Shown: positions 33,634 to 42,217 of the stretch, in pieces
Position numbering within the stretch: position 1 is the first letter of the stretch
Layout of the letters: every line of letters begins with the position of its first letter
Origin: an uncultured Dysosmobacter sp.
GTDB taxonomy: Bacteria > Bacillota > Clostridia > Oscillospirales > Oscillospiraceae
Length of the DNA: 64,000 nt
Assembly: GCA_947625655.1 (NCBI GenBank)
Contig: CANQPD010000017.1
Span: forward strand, 1-64,000
Direction: 5' to 3'
The notes under the pieces: generated by a model
What the model was told of the DNA's origin: nothing
What the model saw: the letters and a program-made list of their open reading frames with translations, nothing else
Databases searched by the model: none
Made by a program: the position numbers and the translations under genes

Positions 33634-34002
33634 CAGCTTTTCGTGGAGCTTTTTCAGCCGCTTGGATACCGCCATCCTGGATATTCCAAAAACTTCTCCG
33701 ACCTGTTCTTCAGTCATATAGCATTTATACCGAAGGTCGATCAATTTCTGTTCCTGGTCATCCAGTTGTTTAACGGCATTACGCAGTTTTTCAAGCCGGA
33801 GGTTCTTGATACAGGCATCTTCCACGGGACGTCGAATCGGAACAGCAGAATCAGACACCGTTTCAAACTCACTTTTACTCAGATGTCTCCGATCCTGCCT
33901 TGTTTCCGCCTGGTCCCGCTTCCGTTCCTCTTCAAGGTAGTCTGCGACCTCCCTTGACACTAATACTGGCTCCTCATTATAGATAACGACAATGTCGTTC
34001 AT
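33616..34002 (-). CDS. Sigma-70 region-4-like regulator of the element
   Basis: 128 aa. The C-terminal half is an HTH of the sigma region 4 / YlxM type: KLIDLRYKCYMTEEQVGEVF then GISRMAVSKRLKKLHEKLR. The N-terminal ~60 residues are charged with no known domain. Such sigma-like regulators are typical of Tn916-type and other clostridial integrative elements. A promoter (34197-34224) gives a leader of ~190 nt with a strong hairpin around 34126-34151, so leader control is possible. AAAGG lies 7 nt before the ATG. Confidence 0.8.
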   Translation of the reverse strand: MNDIVVIYNEEPVLVSREVADYLEEERKRDQAETRQDRRHLSKSEFETVSDSAVPIRRPVEDACIKNLRLEKLRNAVKQLDDQEQKLIDLRYKCYMTEEQVGEVFGISRMAVSKRLKKLHEKLRSSVV

Positions 34003-34196
34003 TCATGCCCTTTCCGCTTTACGCGGGAAGGAACACACCTGCGCTGCCGGCACAGCGTCAAGACTGTGGACGCCCATGGAAAGTTCCCGTCGTACAGGTG
34101 GGTTTTGAATGCCCTACGCGGTCCATGAATGTCCGAGGCCACACTCTGGTGTGGACCTCACCGGAAAGCTACAGAATTTGGCTTTCGCCTAAAATC

Positions 34197-34224
34197 ATTA
34201 TAGTACATCCGTTTGATTTTTCAA
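34197..34224 (-). promoter_or_regulatory. Promoter of the sigma-like gene
   Basis: Minus strand TTGAAA (34224-34219), 16-nt spacer, TATAAT (34202-34197); long structured leader downstream. Confidence 0.75.
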
Positions 34225-34271
34225 TCGTTGTACGTCAGTGTTCAAGAAATGTTTACAGATACCAGAGATGA

Positions 34272-34561
34272 TCATTCAGATAAAGACCAACGGACATCTT
34301 CTACGTCTTCATCGCCGAGGAGATGTCCCTCGTAGTGTTTAAGCCCGCATGCAAGGTCCAGGCCCAGTTTCAGTCCACAGAGGAAACTGTCCATGGATTG
34401 CACATCCATAAAGTGGTCGTAGTCATCTATCAATTTCAGCAGTAATTTGTGTTCCGACTTATCGCCCCAGAGAGCGCACGATTGTTGCGGACAGACAATT
34501 TCATCGGATGCACATGGGTATGCCCAAGATACATCGCTTTTGGGAAATATCTACCGCACAT
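34272..34561 (-). pseudogene. Fused remnants: SRAP-like start and DUF6809-like C terminus
   Basis: An open frame 34550-34272 encodes SEHKLLLKLIDDYDHFMD and SFLCGLKLGLDLACGLKHYE, resembling the C terminus of small DUF6809-type element proteins, but has no start. Immediately upstream, ATG at 34561 begins MCGRYFP, the hallmark N terminus of SRAP/YedK proteins with catalytic Cys2, in another frame. The junction looks like a deletion joining two former neighbours. Family names are from pattern memory. Confidence 0.45.
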
Positions 34562-34563
34562 GG

Positions 34564-34601
34564 AAAAGTACCCACCCCATTTTGATGAGGTGGATACTTT
34601 T
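34564..34601. terminator. Terminator-like hairpin in the degraded region
   Basis: AAAAGTA-CCCACC (34564-34576) pairs with GGTGG-TACTTTT (34589-34601), with one bulge. The stretch 34602-34795 that follows holds no gene I can recognise. Confidence 0.5.
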
Positions 34602-34795
34602 TATGATAAGATATAGTTATTGAAACCGATACCCGCGTTCTTGCAGGGAACTTAGATAACTCATAAAGAACTCGTGCGGGCGAAAAGATTGGCTATGAAA
34701 TCAATCCACTGCATGGAAGGACGCCACGCGGGTTTGTACATTTGTCCAAACAACATAGCTTTCTATGTTGGGCTTAGGGACAGCTAATGTTCCTT

Positions 34796-35148
34796 TCAAT
34801 TTTGTGCCTCCCCTTGTCCGCTATTTGATACCCGGAAGGTATCTTGTATCACATGAAGCCGAGTTCCGAAGCCCTCAGTGGCTTCCACGGGATACCGCAG
34901 CTCCACGGCGTACATGGCACTCTGGCCGGAATAGAAGAATACTTCCAGCATGGATTTTCCGTCTGTACTGCCAATGCCGCCCTGCTTTTCTTCAATCAAT
35001 TGGAAACCTGTGTTTTGCTCTCGTTCCCATTCCTGCGCCTCCACTAAATTCCGATACCCCAAATGGCAAACTGTCAAAGAAACTTCTGGGTTGATGGAAG
35101 ATGTCCAACGTTTGGTCAGCAGATCATTCGCTGCTCATAGGTGTACAT
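34796..35148 (-). pseudogene. Frameshifted gene, unknown family (~117 aa if repaired)
   Basis: ATG at 35148 has a strong AGGAGG 6 nt upstream, but its frame stops after ten codons. The next frame is open from about 35134 to the stop at 34796 and reads LLTKRWTSSINPEVSLTVCH, then SMLEVFFYSGQSAMYAVELR. One missing base after codon 4-5 would join the two into a single protein. The family is not recognised; the end (YPVEATEGFGTRLHVIQDTF) looks like a conserved beta-rich domain. Confidence 0.6.
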
Positions 35149-35363
35149 GCGGAACCTCCTGTAGCCTTATTTGGTCCAAGATTTTGTCTGCATCCCCGAA
35201 TGGCTAATTCCACCTGGCGCTAACATTGTTACAAAAATATCCCGCTACACATCTCTTCTGCGAGTGTAGGGGATACTTTATCTTAATTTAGTGACATAGG
35301 CTTTGCCAGATGGGTTCCATTTTCACGCAAAAAACACGCAAAATTCTGTAAAAAGTACGAAAA
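35149..35363. other. Intergenic, no gene seen
   Basis: AT-rich. An imperfect hairpin near 35238-35262 (ATCCC-CTACAC / GTGTAG-GGGAT) followed by TACTTTATCTTAATTT may be a terminator. Confidence 0.4.
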
Positions 35364-35508
35364 TTTGCGTACGCAAGCGATTGAGACAAAAATTTTGATG
35401 AAATATTGTTGCAATTATAAATTGACAGCACAAATGGCCGCGGATTATCATAAAAATAGTTGCAACAACGCAACTAATTTCCGGTGAAGGTCTGAGGGGA
35501 GCTTCACC
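35364..35508 (+). promoter_or_regulatory. Promoter and inverted repeats upstream of the phosphoesterase-LysM gene
   Basis: TTGACA (35422-35427), 18-nt spacer, TATCAT (35446-35451). Upstream lies TTGCGTACGCAA (35364-35375, perfect palindrome); just downstream AGTTGC/GCAACT (35458-35463, 35470-35475); in the leader GGTGAAG/CTTCACC (35483-35489, 35502-35508). TTGC..GCAA half-sites recur, suggesting one regulator. Inferred. Confidence 0.5.
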
Positions 35509-35545
35509 AGAAGTAATCAACCCCACAAGGTAAAAAGGAGGAGCC

Positions 35546-38500
35546 ATGATGAAAAGGACCCCCGCAAAAGCTGTATCGCTGGTATTGGTCCTGGTGATGC
35601 TGCTGTCCCTGCTGACGGTGGGAGCCGCTGCCGAGGAAAGCGGCTGGTGGACCGAAGAGGTTTGGGACACAGAAACGCTGGTTTCGCTGGGCGCCAAGCC
35701 TCCCGTGTACAACAAGAAAACCGGCTGCTATGAGATCGGAACACCGGAACAGCTGCTGTACCTGTCCGGCGCTTGGAAGTCCGCCGATACCAATGGCGAC
35801 GGTTATCCCGATGGACCCCGGGACGGCCATTATGTGCTGACGGCAGATTTGGACATGGGCCCGCTGATGGAGAAGATCGGAAAAGCGATCACCGCGGCAT
35901 CCGGCAAGGAGACCGAGGGCCGTATGGCGCCGCTTTCCGCCAATAAGGCTGAGAACGGTGATAAGACCGACGGTTGGTTCAAGGGCGTGATTGATGGACA
36001 GTACCATACGATCTCCAATCTGCGTATTAGCCGTCAGGACGGCAAGTATACCGCCCTGGTGGGCTATATGGGCGATGAAACCTTTACCAGCCCCGTCATC
36101 CGGAATCTGGGTTTGGTAGATTTAAAAATCGAGGGCAAAAAGTCCTGCGGCGCTTTCGTGGGCGTCTGTTCCGGCACTGTGGAGAACTGCTTTGCCACCG
36201 GTACCATCAAGGCCAAGGAGACCACCGGCGGCCTGGTGGGCAAGTGCGAGGGCGTGCTGCGCAACTGCGTGTCCTACATGAAGGTGAAGGCCAAGACCCT
36301 GGTGGGCGGCCTCATCGGCAACACGGAGACCGGCGGCGCCGTGGAGAATTGCTATGTGGGCGGTTCCGTGACGGCGGGTGACGGCAAGGCCTCCGCCGGC
36401 GGCGTTACCGGCGCGTTCAGCGCGGCGACCTATCTGAGAAATGTGGCTTCCGTGGTCCATGAAGTCAGCGGCGACGAGGGTATCTCTGACATCGACCGCC
36501 TGGCGGGCACGCTGGAGGGCGAGAGCGGCGCCAACATTACCAACAACTACATCTGGGAGGGCGCGGTCCTGAACGGCAACGCGCCTTTGGAGCATCCCAA
36601 CCGCTCCGTGGCCCAGGCGGTCTCCGCCGGGACCCTGATGGGCAAAGCCCTGTATGAGAAGCAGTTGGGCTGGGACTTCGACAAGACCTGGAGTTGGGTC
36701 GGCACCGCCAATCAGGGCTATCCCATGCTGACCGGTTTCGTGAAGGCCGGCAACGCGCCGAACCTGCTGGAGGATATCCAGGAGGACCTGACGGTGGAGC
36801 AGCCCGTTCTGCTGATCGACGACCCGGTGGTGAACTGGGTAGCCAAGGGTGAAAAGGCTGTCATCAACGCGCGGCTGGTGCTCCCTGAGGGTGCGAAGGC
36901 CGACAGCGTGAAGGTGTTCTACGGGAAAGACAGCGACGGCAGCGCCTTCACCGATTCCGTGGAGATGACCGCCGGAAATAATGGCTATCAGGGCACCCTG
37001 CCGCTGAAGGAGCCCGGCAATTATTACTACTACGTGGCCGCCGAGGTGGCCGGCCAGACGATCACGGTTCCCACTGATATCACCTCCGCGCTGCCCCTGG
37101 AGCTGGATGACGGCGTGGTGGACGCCTCCCCCAGAGAGATTCTCTGCCAGGTGGGCGAGACCTATCAGGAAGTGGGCTTCAACTGGATCACGGACCCCGC
37201 CGTGAAGGATTCCAAGGTCTGGTACCGGGTCAAGGGCGACAGCGCCTGGAGCGTTGTCTTTGGCGAGAGCGTGCTGCACTACCTGACCGAGGGCTGGGAA
37301 GAGGTCCAGAGCCACTGGGCCACCGTCACCGGCCTGGCGGCGGAGACCACCTATGAGTACGCGGTGGGCGGCGTCTACGAGGGCAAGGAGGTCCGCAGCG
37401 CCATCCACACCTTCACCACCCTGCCCGCCTCCGGCAGCTTTACCTTTATGCAGTACGGCGACCTTCAGGCGGAGGAGCCGGATGGCTATGATCCCTTCCT
37501 GAACACCATGGAGCAGTTTGTCTCTACCCTGCCTGTCCAGCCGGACTTCCTGCTGAACACCGGCGACATGGTGGACGCGGGCTACAAGAGCACTCAGTGG
37601 GCCAGCTTCTTCGACGTGGCGGAGACCTATATGGCTGACCAACTGAATATCCTGCTCCCGGGCAACCATGAAAACGCCGGCGACCTGCTCTACAAGCAGT
37701 ACGGCGCCCGGACCAGCCTACCCAATGAGATGGAATACGGCCCGCTGGAGGGCACCGGCTGGTGCGTCATCGGCGATGCCTGCTTCGTCTTTGTCAACAC
37801 CGATCCTTACTCCGGACAGGAGGGTGCGGATATTGAGGCCGACCGGGCTAGGTTCTTTGAAGAGCAGACCGCGTGGGCCAAGGGAGTTTATGAGGAAGCG
37901 GACTGCACCTGGCGGATCATGGCGTCCCACGTGGGCACCTACATCGTCAACTTCGGTGATCCCTCTGAGTATTCCTATATCCCTGATATGTGCGATGAGC
38001 TTCAGGTGGACCTGTATATTAACGGCCATGACCATGAGTATATCCGCACCACCACCAAGGATAACGAGATCCGTCCCATCGGCAGCGGCACGACCTACAT
38101 GACCTGCTCCTCTTTGGGCGAGAAGCTGGACGCTTTCAAGGAAGACACCGCCGCCGGCAAGTTCGCCGTGGTTCATAAGGACGGCGCCGAGGAATCCCAG
38201 CAGATCTTCAGCATGGTCACTGTGGACGAGAGCGGCATCCATGTCACCGCTTATCAGCGGGGCGTGGCGGAGGACTGGTCCAAATTCGACGTTATCGACC
38301 GCTATGACATCACCACCAGCCTGACCAAGGGCAGCCAGGCACCCGCTGAGCCGGAGAAGCCTGTGGAGCCGGAGAAGCCCGCTGAGCCCGAGAAGCCTGC
38401 GGCGGACACCTACACGGTCCAGCCTGGAGACTGCCTGTACCGGATCGCCAAAAAGTTCTACGGAAGCGGCGCGGAATGGGGCCGTCTGTACGAGGCTAAC

Positions 38501-38566
38501 CGGAACATCATCCGGGATCCCGCGTGGATTTATGTGGGCCAGGTTCTGAAGATCCCTGAGAAGTAA
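35546..38566 (+). CDS. Large secreted protein: GLUG-like repeats, Fn3/PAP-N domains, calcineurin-like phosphoesterase, LysM
   Basis: 1006 aa. Signal peptide ~1-29 (VSLVLVLVMLLSLLTVGAAA). Residues ~60-300 hold GLUG-like repeats (GAFVGVCSGTVENCFATGTI, GGLIGNTETGGAVENCYVGG). About 520-640 is the Ig-like N-terminal domain of purple-acid-phosphatase type. The metallophosphoesterase follows: YGDLQAEE, LLNTGDMVDAGY, LPGNHENAG, ASHVGTY, YINGHDHEYI. Motif I reads GDLQ rather than GDxH. A PEKP-rich linker (EPEKPVEPEKPAEPEKP) leads to LysM (YTVQPGDCLYRIAKKFYG), so it should bind peptidoglycan. AAAAGGAGG precedes the ATG. Surface phosphatase or nucleotidase cargo of the element; substrate unknown. Confidence 0.9.
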   Translation: MMKRTPAKAVSLVLVLVMLLSLLTVGAAAEESGWWTEEVWDTETLVSLGAKPPVYNKKTGCYEIGTPEQLLYLSGAWKSADTNGDGYPDGPRDGHYVLTADLDMGPLMEKIGKAITAASGKETEGRMAPLSANKAENGDKTDGWFKGVIDGQYHTISNLRISRQDGKYTALVGYMGDETFTSPVIRNLGLVDLKIEGKKSCGAFVGVCSGTVENCFATGTIKAKETTGGLVGKCEGVLRNCVSYMKVKAKTLVGGLIGNTETGGAVENCYVGGSVTAGDGKASAGGVTGAFSAATYLRNVASVVHEVSGDEGISDIDRLAGTLEGESGANITNNYIWEGAVLNGNAPLEHPNRSVAQAVSAGTLMGKALYEKQLGWDFDKTWSWVGTANQGYPMLTGFVKAGNAPNLLEDIQEDLTVEQPVLLIDDPVVNWVAKGEKAVINARLVLPEGAKADSVKVFYGKDSDGSAFTDSVEMTAGNNGYQGTLPLKEPGNYYYYVAAEVAGQTITVPTDITSALPLELDDGVVDASPREILCQVGETYQEVGFNWITDPAVKDSKVWYRVKGDSAWSVVFGESVLHYLTEGWEEVQSHWATVTGLAAETTYEYAVGGVYEGKEVRSAIHTFTTLPASGSFTFMQYGDLQAEEPDGYDPFLNTMEQFVSTLPVQPDFLLNTGDMVDAGYKSTQWASFFDVAETYMADQLNILLPGNHENAGDLLYKQYGARTSLPNEMEYGPLEGTGWCVIGDACFVFVNTDPYSGQEGADIEADRARFFEEQTAWAKGVYEEADCTWRIMASHVGTYIVNFGDPSEYSYIPDMCDELQVDLYINGHDHEYIRTTTKDNEIRPIGSGTTYMTCSSLGEKLDAFKEDTAAGKFAVVHKDGAEESQQIFSMVTVDESGIHVTAYQRGVAEDWSKFDVIDRYDITTSLTKGSQAPAEPEKPVEPEKPAEPEKPAADTYTVQPGDCLYRIAKKFYGSGAEWGRLYEANRNIIRDPAWIYVGQVLKIPEK

Positions 38567-38582
38567 TATTGTTGACCGCGAA

Positions 38583-38616
38583 ACCGCCGTGTCCTGTTTA
38601 TATGGGACACGGCGGT
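38583..38616 (+). terminator. Terminator of the phosphoesterase-LysM gene
   Basis: Perfect 12-bp stem 38583-38594 with 38605-38616 followed by CCTTTATATATAAT. Confidence 0.85.
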
Positions 38617-38636
38617 CCTTTATATATAATATTAAG

Positions 38637-38918
38637 AAAACCACTCGCTTGGCGAGTGATACCAAAGAAGCTTATCAGGATTTTATCTCTGTCATGCAGT
38701 CCCTTGTGAACGAGTGTGAGCGCCATCTTGGTATCTCAGTAGATGGAGATTTCAAATATCTAATAGCTGGTTTCTATTCCGAGGCAGTTGCCGGAACCTT
38801 GATCAATGTGCTTCAGAACAAGGAGACCTATGACCGAGAAGCGGTCACGCGGGATATGGTTTTGATATTCAAATCCTCCATCCCGGCTATTTTGAAAAGC
38901 AAAAGTGAGCAAGCATAA
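38637..38918 (+). pseudogene. C-terminal fragment of a TetR-family regulator
   Basis: About 93 residues beginning TKEAYQDFISVMQSLVNECE and ending YDREAVTRDMVLIFKSSIPA; the helical pattern YLIAGFYSEAVAGTLINVLQ matches the ligand-binding half of TetR/AcrR proteins (dhaS-like). The DNA-binding N terminus is absent and the preceding sequence is the terminator of the neighbour gene, so this is a remnant. Confidence 0.55.
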
Positions 38919-38939
38919 TTGCCCCTCGTTCCACAAAAA

Positions 38940-38968
38940 GCCGTTGCCTGCGATTTGCAGGCAACGGC
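38940..38968. terminator. Terminator after the TetR fragment
   Basis: Perfect 12-bp stem 38940-38951 with 38957-38968, loop GATTT; 5' flank is A-rich. The rest of 38969-39110 holds no gene. Confidence 0.7.
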
Positions 38969-39110
38969 GTCCTTATCGTATATGGAGCTTGTTACATGGG
39001 TGCTTTGCTCATTTCGCATTCGTTATTACTGTACCATCACTGTACCGAATCGGCATGGAGCCTCATGCAACTTCAGGGAATTATGCAATCAGGGCATCGG
39101 CTCTCAAATG

Positions 39111-39143
39111 ATAGGTTGATTTTTACCTATTTTTGAATATAAT
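39111..39143 (+). promoter_or_regulatory. phd-doc promoter and operator
   Basis: TTGATT (39116-39121), 16-nt spacer, TATAAT (39138-39143). The inverted repeat ATAGGT (39111-39116) / ACCTAT (39125-39130) overlaps the -35, as expected for an autoregulated toxin-antitoxin operon. Confidence 0.7.
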
Positions 39144-39166
39144 AGAGGCAGGAGGAAGGTGTGCAT

Positions 39167-39409
39167 ATGAATATTGACAGCAATACCATCGTTTCTGTAA
39201 CGGAAGCAAATCAAAACTTTTCCCGCGTGACCCGCATTGCCGAAAAGAAAGGCAGTGCTGTTATCTTCAAGAACAATCGTCCCAAATATATGTTGATTGA
39301 CCTTGAGAACTCTCCTATTATCGACATGAGTGATGACGAGAAAATTGACTTTGTTGCAGCACGCATCCTGAAAAAATATAAGCCTGCATTTCTGGAGTTG
39401 GCGAAATGA
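39167..39409 (+). CDS. phd: Antitoxin of the Phd/YefM family
   Basis: 80 aa. The N-terminal DNA-binding half reads TIVSVTEANQNFSRVTRIAE and AVIFKNNRPKYMLIDLE, standard for Phd/YefM; the C-terminal tail wraps the toxin. GGAGGAAGG precedes it; the GTG six bases upstream is an alternative start. Stop overlaps the doc start by four bases (ATGA), so the two are coupled. It should repress its own promoter. Confidence 0.9.
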   Translation: MNIDSNTIVSVTEANQNFSRVTRIAEKKGSAVIFKNNRPKYMLIDLENSPIIDMSDDEKIDFVAARILKKYKPAFLELAK

Positions 39410-39783
39410 TCAAGTTTTCAAAAGAAAAGGTCCTTTTACTGCATCGGTTGATTGCAGAGGAAACAGGCGGCAGTATCGGTGTTCGGGACGAAGGACTTCT
39501 GGAAGCCGCCTTGGAGAACGCCTTTGCCAGCTTTGGAGGAGAGGAGTTCTACCCCTCAAAGGAAGAGAAAGGCGCACGCCTGGGCTATGAGCTCATCTCC
39601 AACCACGCATTTGTCGATGGCAACAAGCGAATCGGCATCTATGTGATGCTGACATTTCTGGAAGTCAACGGGATTCGTCTGGAATGTACCAACGAGGAGG
39701 TCGCAGAGGTGGGTCTCGCTGTTGCGGCAGGCCAAATGAAATATGAGGCATTGTTGGCTTGGGTCAGGGAGCACAGGATTTGA
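39406..39783 (+). CDS. doc: Toxin of the Doc family (Fic fold)
   Basis: 125 aa. The Doc motif is ISNHAFVDGNKRIGIYVML (HxFx[D/N]GNKR); Doc phosphorylates EF-Tu and stops translation. The N-terminal HRLIAEETGGSIGVRDEGLL is also typical. Paired with phd upstream; the pair sits right at the end of the 13-kb element, 3 nt before the conserved end repeat, a place suited to stabilising the element. Confidence 0.92.
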   Translation: MIKFSKEKVLLLHRLIAEETGGSIGVRDEGLLEAALENAFASFGGEEFYPSKEEKGARLGYELISNHAFVDGNKRIGIYVMLTFLEVNGIRLECTNEEVAEVGLAVAAGQMKYEALLAWVREHRI

Positions 39784-39786
39784 GAA

Positions 39787-39952
39787 TTTCTGACTACTAT
39801 TTGACTACTGTTTTGGAAGATACGAAAAAACCCGGGAGCCATTGCGCCGCAACGGCTCCCGGGTTTGCTCTATTTTTCCTCCGGATTTGTGCGAAACCGC
39901 TGAAACCCCTGGGGCATCAGCGCTCCAGCGTTGACGGCCTGATAACTCCGAC
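39787..39952 (+). repeat. Element right-end repeat, copy A, with recombination core
   Basis: About 166 bp nearly identical to 42518-42685. It contains TGACTACTATTTGACTACTG (39791-39810, integrase arm-type repeats), a perfect hairpin AACCCGGGAGCC...GGCTCCCGGGTT, and ends in CCTGATA-ACTCCGAC (core 39945-39952). After the core the sequence is unlike tRNA (TAGTAGCTC), so this junction joins the right end of one element to the left end of another. Confidence 0.8.
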
Positions 39953-39977
39953 TAGTAGCTCAAATCCGACTAAGCTA

Positions 39978-40217
39978 TAGACCGCAAACCGTTGCGGCGC
40001 AAGGGTTTCAGGATTTTGTAATTCTCAAAATTCAAAACTGTACTTATCAGGCGATACCAAAACAACCGATAACGCCATAAAATTTGCGGATTTTTCTGAA
40101 CGATACCAGGATTGGGCTGAAAGGATAGATCGTAATGGGGTGACAGATATCCTCGATTACTATGAACGAGCAAAATCTTGGTACAAAAGCACTTTAGGCA
40201 ACTATTCCTCTCTATAA
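39978..40217 (+). pseudogene. Gene fragment, unknown family
   Basis: A frame with no start reads FADFSERYQDWAERIDRNG and DYYERAKSWYKSTLGNYSSL before a TAA at 40215. Composition is protein-like and AT-rich, unlike the surrounding chromosome. Probably the C terminus of a gene cut by recombination at the core. Family not recognised. Confidence 0.4.
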
Positions 40218-40459
40218 CTATTAATATAGATTCTCAAGCTTTTATTGATTATCCGTCTGCTATTATGGTATATTTGATAATAGTAATTTAATTGAGCGGA
40301 AGTATTCCGATATAAATTTACTCATTATATAGAGGATAGAGTTTTGCAGGAAATGCTTGCTACCATAACAAATTAGTAGTTGTAAGTTTTAAAAAGCAAT
40401 GTATAATTTAATAGTGTATTTATTAACTTAGGGGTATCCTATATTTGGAGGTACAGATT
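40218..40459. other. AT-rich leader/promoter region of the AAA-nuclease cassette
   Basis: Strongly AT-rich with no gene. Several TATAAT-like sequences (for example near 40400-40405) but no single convincing -35/-10 pair. Confidence 0.4.
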
Positions 40460-41752
40460 ATGCATACGATTACCTTGCGTAATTTGGGTCCAATCGAAAA
40501 TTGCAGTATTTGCTTAAATGAACTGATAGTTTTGACTGGTCCTCAAGCAAACGGAAAAAGTACGGTGGCAAAAGCAGTATATTTCTTTCGAACAATTAAA
40601 GACGATATTTTAGACATGATGCTTCGTGGCACTACTGGCGAAAAACCAGAAAAGTGGAAGATTCGTTTAACCAAGAGGCTGAAGGATAAATTCATGCAAC
40701 TCTTTGGCTCAAGCTATGGAATGTCTAATGATATGGAGGCAAAATACGAATATAGTCCCCAAACATATGTCCGAATTTATTTGAAACCAAACTACAAAGG
40801 CACTGGTGGCCCTAATTACGTCACTATTGAATTTAGTCGTAACATTGAAGATTATCTCTTTGATTTAGACTCTCGTGTGTTCACAGACATGACGGCTGCT
40901 CAACGAGAGCGTGAAGAAGCCAAATTATCGGAGTTGTTTGCAGACATTTATGAAACTGTTTTTATCCCTGCTGGTCGCAGTATGATCACTTTGCTAACAA
41001 CACAACTTAATTTTATTTTTACTTCGATGAGCGACAGCCAAAGGCGTAGCATTGACTATTGCACACAACGATATGTTGAACTTATATTGCGGTTGAAGCC
41101 AAGCTTTGCAAATGGAATAGATGGTCTTCTATCTGATTATATACACCTAACTCAAAAAGCATTTAATATTGGATTGGCAAAAAAGTGTAGGCAGCTTATT
41201 GAGCACATTATCAAAGGCCGATACCAATATGAAAATGGAGAAGAAAAGCTTTACATTGGAGAGAAACAGTCTCCGCAATATGTAAAAATTAATTTTGCAT
41301 CTTCTGGGCAGCAAGAGACCGTTTGGATTACGAATATTTTGTTCTATTATTTATTAGAAAACAAACCTGTATTCCTAATTGTTGAAGAACCAGAATCACA
41401 CCTCTACCCCGATTCACAGAAACTGATTGCAGAACTCCTAGCGCTGTTTAAAAGCAATGGAAATACCGAATTGATTACAACGCATAGTCCATTTATTTTA
41501 GGAGAAATGAACAACCTTATCTACGCAGATGTGATATGCAACAGAGGCATCGCAGGTGTTGATAACATTATTGATCCGGCAAAGCAACTACCCGCTAAGA
41601 AAGTAAGTTCCTATCATGTATGCAGCGGAATACTAGAAGACGCAAAAGATGGCGATAAGGGATTAATTAGAAATGAACTAATCGATGGAGCATCGATTGC
41701 TATTACCGATGAATGCGATGCATTGTACGAACTGTCCATGGAGGAGGTTTGA
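40460..41752 (+). CDS. AAA ATPase, OLD/SMC-like (candidate defence ATPase)
   Basis: 430 aa. Starts HTITLRNLGPIENCSICLNE, then Walker A LTGPQANGKSTVAKAVYFF; ABC-type signature-like region INFASSGQQETVWITNILF; Walker B VFLIVEEPESHLYPDSQKL; H-loop LITTHSPFILGEMNN. This is the AAA_15/AAA_21 type of SMC-like ATPase used in OLD, Septu, Gabija, PARIS and related defence systems. No Toprim domain is visible, so the nuclease would be the next gene. GGAGG lies 8 nt before ATG at 40460. Base composition is far more AT-rich than the chromosome. Confidence 0.85.
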   Translation: MHTITLRNLGPIENCSICLNELIVLTGPQANGKSTVAKAVYFFRTIKDDILDMMLRGTTGEKPEKWKIRLTKRLKDKFMQLFGSSYGMSNDMEAKYEYSPQTYVRIYLKPNYKGTGGPNYVTIEFSRNIEDYLFDLDSRVFTDMTAAQREREEAKLSELFADIYETVFIPAGRSMITLLTTQLNFIFTSMSDSQRRSIDYCTQRYVELILRLKPSFANGIDGLLSDYIHLTQKAFNIGLAKKCRQLIEHIIKGRYQYENGEEKLYIGEKQSPQYVKINFASSGQQETVWITNILFYYLLENKPVFLIVEEPESHLYPDSQKLIAELLALFKSNGNTELITTHSPFILGEMNNLIYADVICNRGIAGVDNIIDPAKQLPAKKVSSYHVCSGILEDAKDGDKGLIRNELIDGASIAITDECDALYELSMEEV

Positions 41753-41755
41753 TCG

Positions 41756-42217
41756 ATGCTTTCTGGTAGTTGCAAAATCATATTAAATAATCACCCTTCT
41801 CGCTGCTCGGAAAAGCAACGCACAATAGTCTCAAAAGATGATCGACATGAATACAGGCACATTGGACATAATGATAGCTGTGGACGTGTCAAACACTATA
41901 AAATTGATGGCGAAGTGCTCCCAAAAGGTCAGATTCCAGAGCGATGTGATTTCATGCTATTAACCGATGATACTAATCCCCCCACTGCGTACTTGATTGA
42001 GCTAAAAGGTTCCCCAGCGGATGCAGATAAATGTATAGCACAGGTTGAAAGCACAGAGAGGATGTGTAGAGATTCTCTCAAAGGATATCAAATTTTATAT
42101 CGTTTTGTGTTTGGGAATGGTCACGGTGTATATAGCAGTAAATTCATTAATTGGAGAGATAAACTCCCAAAAGGAAAGCTTATTTCCAAGAGAAATGTGA
42201 TTGATGACCATTTTTGA
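41756..42217 (+). CDS. Small PD-(D/E)XK-like nuclease, partner of the AAA ATPase
   Basis: 153 aa. The core RCDFMLLTDDT ... AYLIELKGS, with KCIAQVEST afterwards, fits a PD-(D/E)XK nuclease: Asp in a strand, E-x-K in the next strand, then a Gln in a helix. The N-terminal ~65 residues are Cys/His-rich (SCKIILNNHPSRCSEKQR; HIGHNDSCGRVKHY) and could bind Zn. GAGGAGG lies upstream, and the start is 3 nt after the ATPase stop, so they form one operon. Family not named; a defence effector is inferred from partner and setting. Confidence 0.6.
   Translation: MLSGSCKIILNNHPSRCSEKQRTIVSKDDRHEYRHIGHNDSCGRVKHYKIDGEVLPKGQIPERCDFMLLTDDTNPPTAYLIELKGSPADADKCIAQVESTERMCRDSLKGYQILYRFVFGNGHGVYSSKFINWRDKLPKGKLISKRNVIDDHF

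Noticed and set aside
34640-34760. Group II intron 5' end (GTGCGGGC near 34675)
   Set aside because: No domain V hairpin or reverse transcriptase nearby; the short match is chance.
39970-40173. 67-codon minus-strand frame at the left end of the cassette
   Set aside because: Opposite the protein-like plus-strand remnant; no ribosome site.
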